From positions 124,001-188,000 of IMG/VR virus record IMGVR_UViG_3300012582_000194: a DNA stretch of 64,000 bases; one strand, written 5' to 3'. Position 1 is the first letter of the stretch. Each line of letters opens with the position of its first letter. Under the pieces are notes generated by a model. The model saw only the letters and a list, made by a program, of their open reading frames with translations. It did no database searches and had not been told where the DNA came from. The DNA is from a virus. The position numbers and the translations under genes were made by a program. Below, piece by piece: positions 40,884 through 48,418 of this stretch.

Positions 40884-41084
40884 ATGAAAAAATTCAATGA
40901 TTGGATAGAATATCTAAAGGAAAATGTGGAAAATAACGCATTTTTGATACAACCATTGGAATTATACAATTTAGGCATTTATAATGAATCTGACTTAGAT
41001 GATGTAATTACTAAAGAAGATAGCAATATTTTAACTTCATATACGTTTCTTAAAAAGAAGCAGATTGATAGCTTTTTAGACTAA
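40884..41084 (+). CDS. Small protein with tail variant
   Basis: 66 residues from the ATG after the promoter. MKKFNDWIEYLKENV then an acidic middle, ending LKKKQIDSFLD. Overlaps the convergent ART-like gene by 35 nt. Confidence 0.55.
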   Translation: MKKFNDWIEYLKENVENNAFLIQPLELYNLGIYNESDLDDVITKEDSNILTSYTFLKKKQIDSFLD

Positions 41085-41733
41085 TAAGAGTACCAGGCTT
41101 CCATAAATTTTCTTCATCAATTAATCTAACTTCTATCTGTGGATAGATTTTTAAAAATTTTAAAAATTCTTCTTTCCCCAAATATGTATTTAAAGTTGTT
41201 TCATAGCAAAATTCTATAGCTATTAAATATTTACCAACATTTTTTATAGGTTTGTATATTCTCTCTTCGTATTCAATTTCAAGTCCATTCGGATCTCTTT
41301 CTAAACCAACATTATTTATTGCCAATCTTTTACTATTAGTAATATCTGCTTTATGATAACTATTTTTCTTTGGATTTAAAACATCTCCAATTGTCTTGGA
41401 TATAATATTTTTGTTTTTACTTTCTTGATTTTTAGCATAGGCAACTTCATCAAATGGTTTATTTGTATATCCATCATTTTTTAGTTTATCGCTATCAAAA
41501 ACAAGACGAACAGAACGCATACCATCCATAGAATAATACCTGGACCTAGTGAATGATATAGATTTAATTGTTTCACCATTATCATCAAGATATCCATATG
41601 CAGGAGTATTAAGCTTTAATAAATTAGAAGTAATAACACCTTCCAATTTAGATGTCCAATGATACAATGGTTGTTTACTACCTTTTAAATAAGATTCATT
41701 TAAATGCTCAGTAAAACTCTTAATGTGCTTCAT
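41050..41733 (-). CDS. ADP-ribosyltransferase-like packaged-type protein
   Basis: 227 residues, MKHIKSFTEHLNES with L-N-E/S at 11-14 as a prohead-protease-like site. PLYHWTSKLEGVI (about 22-34) and SISFTRSRYY (about 58-67) give the H and S-x-T-R strands of an ART-like fold. LEIEYEERIY, before a YLIAIEF strand, gives candidate catalytic Glu residues. Parallels 20575-21198. Activity and target unproven. Confidence 0.6.
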   Translation of the reverse strand: MKHIKSFTEHLNESYLKGSKQPLYHWTSKLEGVITSNLLKLNTPAYGYLDDNGETIKSISFTRSRYYSMDGMRSVRLVFDSDKLKNDGYTNKPFDEVAYAKNQESKNKNIISKTIGDVLNPKKNSYHKADITNSKRLAINNVGLERDPNGLEIEYEERIYKPIKNVGKYLIAIEFCYETTLNTYLGKEEFLKFLKIYPQIEVRLIDEENLWKPGTLISLKSYQSASF

Positions 41734-41737
41734 GAAC

Positions 41738-41747
41738 TATATATTAG
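41738..41747 (-). promoter_or_regulatory. Late-type decamer CTAATATATA
   Basis: Minus strand, 4 nt before the ATG at 41733. Confidence 0.55.
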
Positions 41748-41754
41748 AATTATT

Positions 41755-42309
41755 CTATACAAAACCATACTTACACTTAACTAATATCGTACCATCATAA
41801 TCCATCACAGCTTTAATAAAACTAAAAGGCATAAAAATCCTACCATTAGCATTTTCTACAATATCATTGAAAATATTATTACATAATCTATCGTAAAATT
41901 TACCATTCTCTTCTAAAGTATTTTTATTTATAGTTTCTCTATATGTATTATTCACCTGAATAGATTCTAAAAAATCTTCATAGTCCAAATCATTATCTAA
42001 GTTCTCTATCGTAAACTTTCTAACAATTCCTCTATCGTAGTTATGTCTAATTTGAATACCATGCTTAATTAGCTTACTCAATACTAACCATGTTAAATGT
42101 GTACCATCAAAAGTTTTGTATGTTAAAGAAGAATCTTTGTATATAGTCGTTGAATTATCTAAAGAACTTATATACATAGATGCTTGCTCCATACATATAG
42201 AGAAATTGGTAATATCTTCTATACTTGTAGTATTTGCTAAAGGTGTCCATTTATTAATTATATTACCAATAATATTTTTATCAGCTAATATATGTCTCAT
42301 TGCGCTCAT
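41755..42309 (-). CDS. Hypothetical protein, paralogue of 29005-29541
   Basis: 184 residues; CMEQASMYIS, LSKLIKHGIQIRHNYDRG, VRKFTIEN, ENANGR, ending CKYGFV. ATGA overlap ties it to the C-terminal-tail array upstream; it is the last gene of that transcript. Confidence 0.65.
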   Translation of the reverse strand: MSAMRHILADKNIIGNIINKWTPLANTTSIEDITNFSICMEQASMYISSLDNSTTIYKDSSLTYKTFDGTHLTWLVLSKLIKHGIQIRHNYDRGIVRKFTIENLDNDLDYEDFLESIQVNNTYRETINKNTLEENGKFYDRLCNNIFNDIVENANGRIFMPFSFIKAVMDYDGTILVKCKYGFV

Positions 42310-42731
42310 AATAGTCTTTCAATTTTCTCTGCCCTAATATCAGTAGCTATATCAATAAGTATATTATAAAATTTGGGTACATTTAATGTAGAGTATATTT
42401 CATTGCATTTGTCATAATATAATGAATATAAATTGTATTCATTTTTATCACTCTCAGATATTAATCTATATGTACCACATATATTATATTTTCTATTATA
42501 ATCAATAGGAATATTATATCTAACAATTGTTATAACTAATTGATGCCTAACTTCATTATTCCATATATATAATTGTGGGTATAAAATAATATCAACTTTA
42601 TCATTAATTTTAATTGTAATCCCATCATTATACATTATTGTATAATCACCATTATCTAATTTATTATCAATAACTGTGCTATAAGTATCAAAAAAACTTT
42701 TTAATATTACAGTTTTATCTTTAATTTCCAT
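42306..42731 (-). CDS. Array paralogue C1 (142-aa family), shared tail
   Basis: 141 residues. Family pattern: FFDTYSTVIDNKLDNGDY, ITIKINDKVDIILYP, IVRYNIP, YNLYSLYYDKCNEIYSTLN, ending IRAEKIERLL. The most diverged copy (ITGYARK replaced by PIDYNRK). Confidence 0.65.
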   Translation of the reverse strand: MEIKDKTVILKSFFDTYSTVIDNKLDNGDYTIMYNDGITIKINDKVDIILYPQLYIWNNEVRHQLVITIVRYNIPIDYNRKYNICGTYRLISESDKNEYNLYSLYYDKCNEIYSTLNVPKFYNILIDIATDIRAEKIERLL

Positions 42732-43156
42732 TATAATAATTCGTTTATTTTCTCTATCCTAATATCAGTAGTAATATTATTGAATAAAGTAGCTGCGAGA
42801 AATGTATTCTTTTCGGGGATATTAATAGTAGTGTATATATCATTAGATTTATTATAGTATAATGAATATAAATTCCACATGTTATTATTTTCTGAACATG
42901 ATAAAACATAACTGCTATAAATTTCATATTTTCTAGCATATCCTGTAACATCAGTATATCTATTAATAGATATTCCTATTGTCCCAGTATCTCCAATATA
43001 TGAATATGGAATTAATCTAACATCATACCTATCATTTATTCTAATATAAATTCCAACTAAATTTAATTTATAATCACCATTATTTAACTTAGCATTTATG
43101 ATACTATTATAAGCATTAAAGAAGTTCCTTATAACTTTTTTATCTTTTTCGTTCAT
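42731..43156 (-). CDS. Array paralogue C2, shared tail
   Basis: 141 residues; FFNAYNSIINAKLNNGDY, RYTDVTGYARKYEIY, NLYSLYYNKSNDIYTTINIP, ending IRIEKINELL. TAATG-type 1-nt overlaps on both sides. Confidence 0.65.
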   Translation of the reverse strand: MNEKDKKVIRNFFNAYNSIINAKLNNGDYKLNLVGIYIRINDRYDVRLIPYSYIGDTGTIGISINRYTDVTGYARKYEIYSSYVLSCSENNNMWNLYSLYYNKSNDIYTTINIPEKNTFLAATLFNNITTDIRIEKINELL

Positions 43157-43566
43157 TATATTAAATTCTCAATTTTACTTTTTCTTAAATCTGTATTAAC
43201 ATCATCAAAATTAATAGATATTGAAACATGTCCATTAAATGTAGAATATATTTTATTTAATATCCCATAATATAAAGTAAATAATTTAAACTTACTATTG
43301 ATTTCATTGCTATAAAATCCATAAGTATCGTAAATATCATATTTCCTAGCATGACCTGTAATATCTGTATATCTAATAATAGAAACACTTAATGTCTTAG
43401 TAGAAGATGAATTAAATGGATATAATAAAACATCATATCTATCATTTATTATAATAGTAACATATCTATTTTTTAATTTATAATCACCATTATTCAATTT
43501 GTCCTGTATAATATTATTATACTCACTAAAAAATGATGCTATAATTTTTTCCTCTTTTTCACTCAT
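43156..43566 (-). CDS. Array paralogue C3, shared tail
   Basis: 136 residues; FFSEYNNIIQDKLNNGDY, RYTDITGHARKYDIY, KLFTLYYGILNKIYSTFN, ending LRKSKIENLI. Confidence 0.65.
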   Translation of the reverse strand: MSEKEEKIIASFFSEYNNIIQDKLNNGDYKLKNRYVTIIINDRYDVLLYPFNSSSTKTLSVSIIRYTDITGHARKYDIYDTYGFYSNEINSKFKLFTLYYGILNKIYSTFNGHVSISINFDDVNTDLRKSKIENLI

Positions 43567-43808
43567 TACATTAAATTCTCAATTTTAGTTACTCTATACT
43601 CAGCAGGTGTTTGAAAGTTATTTAGTATCTGCATATCAGTTTTAAATACACTATAAAAATACATATCATTTAAAGTTAATATCATTTCATCATTAGATAA
43701 TAAACATGTATATCTTTCTCCCTTATTAAATAATTTATAATAAGGATAGTTAATAGTGTTAACACATATTAAGTAATCAATACCTCTATATTTAGAAAAA
43801 ACTCCCAT
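43566..43808 (-). CDS. Unrelated small protein in the array, shared tail
   Basis: 80 residues, not homologous to its neighbours (FSKYRGIDYLICVNTINYPY...), yet ends YRVTKIENLM. A useful case: a different body with the same tail inside the array. Confidence 0.6.
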   Translation of the reverse strand: MGVFSKYRGIDYLICVNTINYPYYKLFNKGERYTCLLSNDEMILTLNDMYFYSVFKTDMQILNNFQTPAEYRVTKIENLM

Positions 43809-44245
43809 TACTCTAATAAGTTATCTATTTTTTGTAATCTAATATCATTCTTAATGTCATCGAATAACATAAACTTAAATTGGTCATTAAAAATATTATT
43901 AGATGGTATATTAAGTGTGGAATATATCTCGTTAGATTTACTATAATATAATTTATATTCATCATCACCATCATTGATCGAAAATGAATAACTATTGTGA
44001 ATATCATGTAATCTAGCATATCCTGTAATATCAGTATACCTAACAATAGTTGTTTCTAACATAGATGCCATACCCTTATTTGCTTTATATGAGAATGGAA
44101 AGAACATAACATCAAATCGCTCATTAATTTTAATAATGATATGTCTCAATTTTAACTCATAATCACCACTATCTAATTTAGTATCTATTATAACATTATA
44201 AGTATCGAAGAAGTCTGCTATAGTCTTTCTATCCTTTTTTATCAT
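43808..44245 (-). CDS. Array paralogue C4, shared tail
   Basis: 145 residues; FFDTYNVIIDTKLDSGDY, RYTDITGYARLHDIH, KLYYSKSNEIYSTLNIP, ending IRLQKIDNLLE. Confidence 0.65.
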   Translation of the reverse strand: MIKKDRKTIADFFDTYNVIIDTKLDSGDYELKLRHIIIKINERFDVMFFPFSYKANKGMASMLETTIVRYTDITGYARLHDIHNSYSFSINDGDDEYKLYYSKSNEIYSTLNIPSNNIFNDQFKFMLFDDIKNDIRLQKIDNLLE

Positions 44246-44259
44246 ATTCCCAATTCCTA

Positions 44260-44688
44260 TTATAATAGTCTATCTATTTTCTCTACCCTAATATCACTAT
44301 AAATTTCTTTGAATAAACTAAACCCATCACTTTTAGGTATATTAAGTGTAGAATATATCTCATTAGATTTATTATAGTATAAGGAATATAAATTATATTC
44401 ATCATCATTTTCTCTACAATTAAATCCATAACTTCTAATAATATTATGTTTCCTAGCATACCCAGTAATATCAGCATATCTAATAATAGTTATTTCTATC
44501 AATGGTGTATCACCATTACCATACCAAATTGTTGTATGTGGATACATCTTAATATCAAATCTATCACTTACTCTAATAGTAATATCCATCTGCTTTAATT
44601 CATAATCACCATTATCCAATTTAGCATTTATTATACTATTATAAGTATTGAAGAAGCTTGCTACAATCTTTTTATCTCCCGTTAACAT
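44260..44688 (-). CDS. Array paralogue C5, shared tail
   Basis: 142 residues; FFNTYNSIINAKLDNGDY, RYADITGYARKHNII, NLYSLYYNKSNEIYSTLNIP, ending IRVEKIDRLL. First gene of the array after the promoter. Confidence 0.65.
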   Translation of the reverse strand: MLTGDKKIVASFFNTYNSIINAKLDNGDYELKQMDITIRVSDRFDIKMYPHTTIWYGNGDTPLIEITIIRYADITGYARKHNIIRSYGFNCRENDDEYNLYSLYYNKSNEIYSTLNIPKSDGFSLFKEIYSDIRVEKIDRLL

Positions 44689-44707
44689 ATTAATAATTCA
44701 TATTATC

Positions 44708-44735
44708 ATTATAGCGGAATTATATGGGAAAGTTT
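44708..44735 (-). promoter_or_regulatory. Phage-type promoter AAACTTT-N15-TATAAT
   Basis: Minus strand: AAACTTT (44729-44735), TATAAT (44708-44713); drives the paralogue array. Confidence 0.7.
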
Positions 44736-44740
44736 TATTT

Positions 44741-44767
44741 AAACTATTAAGAATATTTATGTATAAT
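44741..44767 (+). promoter_or_regulatory. Phage-type promoter AAACTAT-N14-TATAAT
   Basis: AAACTAT 44741-44747, TATAAT 44762-44767, divergent from the array promoter; ATG at 44785. Confidence 0.6.
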
Positions 44768-44784
44768 AAGTAAACTATAAATAC

Positions 44785-44964
44785 ATGGATATAAAGAATA
44801 TTGTATGTAGTAATTGCAATTCTACAAATATAACAATTACAAAAAAAAGAAAAAGAACAAGTGGTAAATTAGTTCATGGTAGAAAAATGAGCTATGGATA
44901 TTGTTACAATGAACATGTTTGTAATAACTGTCAGAATACATGGAAAAAAGAAACAAGCTTATAA
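44785..44964 (+). CDS. Zinc-ribbon protein
   Basis: 59 residues with two CxxC pairs, VCSNCNS (8-11) and VCNNCQN (46-49), flanking a basic loop (TKKRKRTSGK). Typical compact zinc ribbon, nucleic-acid binding likely. A decayed copy lies at 46046-46115. TAATG overlap with the next gene. Confidence 0.65.
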   Translation: MDIKNIVCSNCNSTNITITKKRKRTSGKLVHGRKMSYGYCYNEHVCNNCQNTWKKETSL

Positions 44965-45269
44965 TGACAAAATTCGAACAATATCAAAAGTACTCAAAAT
45001 CTATAGTAGATGAATTTATAGACAAATGCTCTATGAAACATGATTACCTGGATTATTGTAATGCTCTTAGAATAGATAGTAATACATATTATACTTTCTA
45101 TACAGCTAATACTAAAAGCCTTTTGGAATTATCATTTGATACAAATCCACACACTTTATCCAAAGCAAATGTATATACTTCTAAAAGACGTAAGGAAGCT
45201 ACTAAATGGCTAATAACAAATCATCTTAGTTATGAACAATGGTTATTGAAAAATAAAATATCACTATAA
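44964..45269 (+). CDS. Hypothetical protein
   Basis: 101 residues from the ATG overlapping the zinc-ribbon stop. Helical and basic; ends YEQWLLKNKISL. The 3' end of this gene is duplicated near 47085-47117. Confidence 0.6.
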   Translation: MTKFEQYQKYSKSIVDEFIDKCSMKHDYLDYCNALRIDSNTYYTFYTANTKSLLELSFDTNPHTLSKANVYTSKRRKEATKWLITNHLSYEQWLLKNKISL

Positions 45270-45695
45270 TAGATTTTCTATTTTATCTATTCTAATATCA
45301 TTGTTAATATCCTTAAATATCTCTTCCGATCTAAATGGAATAATGTAAGGGATATTAAGTGTAGAATATATCTCATTAAATTTTTCATAATATGAATATA
45401 AATTAAATTTATCATTATTTTCATTACAAGTAAATGCATGAATATTATGAATATTATATTTTCTAGCATATCCCGTAACATCCTTATATCTAACAATAGT
45501 TACTTCCAACAATGGTATATCGCCATTACCATTCCAATTAGCTATATACGGATAAAATTTAACATCGAATCTATCATTTATTTTAATGGTAATATACCTC
45601 TGCTTTAATTCATAATCACCATTATCTAACTTATTATCTATTATACCCTTATAGGTATCGAAGAAGTTTGCTATAACATCACCATTCGTTTTCAT
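45264..45695 (-). CDS. Dispersed paralogue C6 of the 142-aa family, shared tail
   Basis: 143 residues; FFDTYKGIIDNKLDNGDY, RYKDVTGYARKYNIH, YEKFNEIYSTLNIP, ending IRIDKIENLL. Own promoter. Confidence 0.65.
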   Translation of the reverse strand: MKTNGDVIANFFDTYKGIIDNKLDNGDYELKQRYITIKINDRFDVKFYPYIANWNGNGDIPLLEVTIVRYKDVTGYARKYNIHNIHAFTCNENNDKFNLYSYYEKFNEIYSTLNIPYIIPFRSEEIFKDINNDIRIDKIENLL

Positions 45696-45701
45696 ATACT
45701 A

Positions 45702-45729
45702 TTATAGGGAAATTATAAGGGAAAGTTTT
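45702..45729 (-). promoter_or_regulatory. Phage-type promoter AAACTTT-N15-TATAAT
   Basis: Minus strand: AAACTTT (45723-45729), TATAAT (45702-45707). Confidence 0.7.
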
Positions 45730-45740
45730 ATATAAAACAA

Positions 45741-45764
45741 AAAAGAGGCTATTACACCTCTTTA
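45741..45764 (-). terminator. Intrinsic terminator
   Basis: Minus strand AAAGAGG / CCTCTTT stem, 8-nt loop, then a T run; ends the 45797-46012 transcript. Confidence 0.75.
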
Positions 45765-45796
45765 TTCTTCTTAATTGATTGACTCTTAGTTTTAAG

Positions 45797-46012
45797 CTAC
45801 CATTTTTTTAGTAAAAGATATTGAAGTAATAAATCAGTTTCTTTATAACCTGTATTATTCCCACCAGGAACACCTATCCCTGTTATATATCCATGTCCTT
45901 CGACACTATTAAAAACGAAGTTGATTTTAGATTTAACTAAAATTTCTTCTGTTTCTTTTAACAAATTTTCTTTTTCTGTTTTACCGAGATTTATTATATC
46001 ATTTATATTCAT
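45797..46012 (-). CDS. Hypothetical protein
   Basis: 71 residues from the ATG at 46012, preceded by ATATATATAT. An upstream in-frame start at 46105 would run through the decayed zinc-ribbon copy, so I prefer the shorter form. Contains NSVEGHGYITGIGVPGGNN. Unknown function. Confidence 0.5.
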   Translation of the reverse strand: MNINDIINLGKTEKENLLKETEEILVKSKINFVFNSVEGHGYITGIGVPGGNNTGYKETDLLLQYLLLKKW

Positions 46013-46045
46013 AATATATATATCATGAGAATTATTCTTCCTTTT

Positions 46046-46115
46046 TATTTCATGAAAAAATGAGCTATGGTTATCACTATTGAACATATCTGTAATAATT
46101 GCCATAATAAATGGA
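46046..46115 (+). pseudogene. Decayed 3' copy of the zinc-ribbon gene
   Basis: Nucleotides from AAAATGAGCTATGG onwards match 44885-44964, including GAACAT, TGTAATAA and AAATGGAAA. A 2-nt deletion relative to the intact gene shifts the frame; the second CxxC (ICNNCHNKW) is still readable in another frame. Confidence 0.6.
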
Positions 46116-46139
46116 AATAAAAAACAAATTTATAAATAA

Positions 46140-46171
46140 TTTGTATTTCTCATTATTTTTTAATATATTTG
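46140..46171 (+). promoter_or_regulatory. Host-type promoter
   Basis: TTTG (46140-46143), 20 nt, TATATTTG (46164-46171); protease ATG at 46199. Confidence 0.75.
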
Positions 46172-46198
46172 TATGAATAGTAAAAACCATCAAATAAC

Positions 46199-46837
46199 AT
46201 GAAATTTTATTTTATTGTACTAATATCACTGCTTATTTTTTCTATAGTAAACATTGACACCGTAGATATTGGTATAGAAGAAAATATACAACAATCTGAA
46301 AATATAGATATTTCCTCGTATAAGATATTCTATGTAAAAAATACTAAAATAGTAAATATTGAGGAATCTATGATTCTACATGATAATGATGAATTCTCAG
46401 AATATGAACATTTATATAAAGTATTGATAGCACAGAAATTCACCCCCAAACAAATTAAAACAATTAAAGAAATAGTTATAACTAATACAGAATCATTTAG
46501 TATAGATGGCGTTAGTGATATATTAGGTGTATGTCTAAATAAAAGAAGAGATGAATATAGTTCTACTATTCTAATAGCATCTAAACACGATGATCATTTA
46601 TACACGCTATTACATGAATGTTGTCATGCTCTATATTTTAATAATTCTGAACTATTCGATAGTAAATATAAAAATAGATGGATTGAATTAAATCAATATG
46701 TATCTAATTATGCTCACACAAGTATAAAAGAAGATTTCGCCGAAACTGGCGCAAGTTATCTATCAAAAAGAACAGTGAGTGATGATTGTAAAGAAAAATT
46801 GAAATTATTCGAAGAATTCTATAATGAGACTAAATAA
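46199..46837 (+). CDS. Secreted zinc metalloprotease-like protein, copy 2
   Basis: 212 residues; signal peptide (about 1-19, hydrophobic, no lipobox Cys), LLHECCHALYF zinc motif, then SNYAHTSIKEDFAETGASYL with the third ligand, and C-terminus EKLKLFEEFYNETK, identical to copy 1. Copy 1 has a different promoter context, so the two may be expressed at different times. Confidence 0.75.
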   Translation: MKFYFIVLISLLIFSIVNIDTVDIGIEENIQQSENIDISSYKIFYVKNTKIVNIEESMILHDNDEFSEYEHLYKVLIAQKFTPKQIKTIKEIVITNTESFSIDGVSDILGVCLNKRRDEYSSTILIASKHDDHLYTLLHECCHALYFNNSELFDSKYKNRWIELNQYVSNYAHTSIKEDFAETGASYLSKRTVSDDCKEKLKLFEEFYNETK

Positions 46838-46895
46838 ATTTGTATTATTTTGAATTTCTCTATTATTTATATTACATTAACAAAAAGACGTAAAG

Positions 46896-47096
46896 ATGCT
46901 TAAATTCAAAATTAAAAGTGTTATAGAAGTTAGTGATTGGGATAAATTAGTTAGTGAAACCTATGGTAGACCATATAACTTTCAACAACAAGATGGCACT
47001 CAAGATAGATGAAGAGTTAATATATCTGTACCTCAACCATATACTAATGATGATCAAATGTACGATTTTATTCCTGAATTAGTTAATGGTTATTGA
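46896..47096 (+). pseudogene. Gene broken by in-frame TGA and a fused 3' end
   Basis: The frame opens at ATG 46896, reads ETYGRPYNFQQQDGTQDR, meets TGA at 47010-47012, then continues RVNISVPQPYTNDDQM to a stop at 47094-47096. Reading continues in frame without shift, so one GGA-to-TGA change would explain it. The last ~12 nt come from a duplicated neighbouring gene, so the true C-terminus is lost. TGA is a normal stop elsewhere in the window. Confidence 0.6.
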
Positions 47097-47110
47097 AAAA
47101 TGAAATATCA

Positions 47111-47539
47111 CTATAATAGATTTTCTATTTTCTCTATTCTAATATCATTAGAGATATTATCGAATATACTGAATAGGGTATTATTCATATTCTTAGGTAT
47201 ATTAAGTGTGGAATATATCTCTTTAGATTTGCTATAATACAGTGAATATAAATTAAATTCGTCATTATCTTTTTGAGATAAAAATCTATAATTATTATAA
47301 ATATCATATTTTCTAGCATATCCAGTAATATCAGCATATCTAATAATAGTTATTTCTAGCATAGGTATTTCATCACTATTAAAATAAGCAAAAAATGGAT
47401 ACAACTTAATATCGAATTTATCATTTATTTTAATAGTGATATATTTATACTTTATTGTATAATCACCATTATTTAACTTAGCATCTATGATACTATTATA
47501 AGTATTGAAGAAGTTTGTTATTTTATAATTTATATTCAT
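47111..47539 (-). CDS. Dispersed paralogue C7 of the 142-aa family, shared tail
   Basis: 142 residues; FFNTYNSIIDAKLNNGDY, RYADITGYARKYDIY, NLYSLYYSKSKEIYSTLNIP, ending IRIEKIENLL. Its 3' flank is nearly identical to that of C6, showing a segmental duplication. Confidence 0.65.
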   Translation of the reverse strand: MNINYKITNFFNTYNSIIDAKLNNGDYTIKYKYITIKINDKFDIKLYPFFAYFNSDEIPMLEITIIRYADITGYARKYDIYNNYRFLSQKDNDEFNLYSLYYSKSKEIYSTLNIPKNMNNTLFSIFDNISNDIRIEKIENLL

Positions 47540-47559
47540 ACTACATCAAAATATTGACT

Positions 47560-47808
47560 TTATTTAGTTTCGTCTTTATGATCAAATCCTAAGCTCGCTA
47601 ATTTAGCGTAAAAATTTATCATCATATTTAAATAGTTTGTTTTTAATGGACCTTTTTTAACATTTTTAAGTAAATCTCTAACTCGGCTTATTTCAAGTAT
47701 TAAATTATCTAGTGTTTCTATATTTTCTTTCATATCATCTCTATGAGACATTACTTCTTGTTTTTCATTAAGTGTCTCATTTATTTTAAATTTTTTTAAA
47801 TGCTTCAT
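47560..47808 (-). CDS. Packaged-type helical protein
   Basis: 82 residues, MKHLKKFKINETLNEKQE with I-N-E/T and L-N-E/K sites, then a helical, coiled-coil-like body (IETLDNLILEISRVRDLLKN). Looks like a small internal protein. Confidence 0.6.
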   Translation of the reverse strand: MKHLKKFKINETLNEKQEVMSHRDDMKENIETLDNLILEISRVRDLLKNVKKGPLKTNYLNMMINFYAKLASLGFDHKDETK

Positions 47809-47828
47809 ACTAATTTAATATTTACATA

Positions 47829-47838
47829 TATATATTAA
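47829..47838 (-). promoter_or_regulatory. Late-type decamer TTAATATATA
   Basis: Minus strand, 20 nt before the ATG at 47808. Confidence 0.5.
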
Positions 47839-47930
47839 TATAAAAAGAACACTTATATACACATATAGAAATAAAATATATGCTTCAAAAAGATAATTTG
47901 GTATATGTTGTCAAAAAAAATTAAGATTTA

Positions 47931-47962
47931 TTTGGATAGTTTAAATATTCTTTGTATCTTTG
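47931..47962 (+). promoter_or_regulatory. Host-type promoter
   Basis: TTTG (47931-47934), 20 nt, TATCTTTG (47955-47962); ATG at 47978. Confidence 0.75.
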
Positions 47963-47977
47963 TACAAATTATTCTAT

Positions 47978-48418
47978 ATGAGGCTAACAGATTCAGTAAA
48001 AGAAAGCTTTTTTAAATATCCATCCTTATTCTATAATAAGGATTATGATAGAATTAAGCATTCTGTGTGCCATCATATGTTTATTGTATTGGGTAATGAA
48101 TATGATTGGGCTGAAACTAAAGATACAAAAAAAGCAGGTTATCTAATTGAACCAAAATCAAGAAAAGTTAACGGTGATTGGGTAAGAATCATAGATAAAC
48201 CCTATGGTAAGAAAACTATAGATTTGGATATTGATATGTACCTGAAAGCTGATAAAATGTATCAACTTCAAATTGTTGACCATCAACGTACAAATGAACA
48301 TATTCAAAACAATATCAATATGTTTAAAGAGATGGGTAAAGAAATTGACTCTAATCTTATAGAAATACTATCAAAAAGAATCCTATCAAAAAGTTATCGT
48401 GAAGGTAGTCGCCCCTAA
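47978..48418 (+). CDS. Frameshifted gene, 5' part
   Basis: 146 residues from the ATG after the promoter (MRLTDSVKESFFKYPSLFY...). The frame closes at TAA immediately after CGC-CCC. The -1 frame is open from there through 48888, so the two parts make one protein of about 303 residues. Soluble, mixed alpha/beta, no family recognised. Either a one-base change in the CCCC run or a programmed -1 shift. Confidence 0.6.
   Translation: MRLTDSVKESFFKYPSLFYNKDYDRIKHSVCHHMFIVLGNEYDWAETKDTKKAGYLIEPKSRKVNGDWVRIIDKPYGKKTIDLDIDMYLKADKMYQLQIVDHQRTNEHIQNNINMFKEMGKEIDSNLIEILSKRILSKSYREGSRP

Noticed and set aside
42306-44688. CRISPR or DNA-level repeat array
   Set aside because: The periodicity is that of diverged protein paralogues; no identical short repeats with spacers.
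46173-46202. Nine-codon frame MNSKNHQIT overlapping the protease start
   Set aside because: Its ATG lies 1 nt after the -7 box, upstream of any likely transcription start, so it cannot be a leader peptide.
47010-47012. Genetic code change with TGA as sense codon
   Set aside because: Dozens of genes here end in TGA, often in ATGA overlaps, so TGA is a normal stop.
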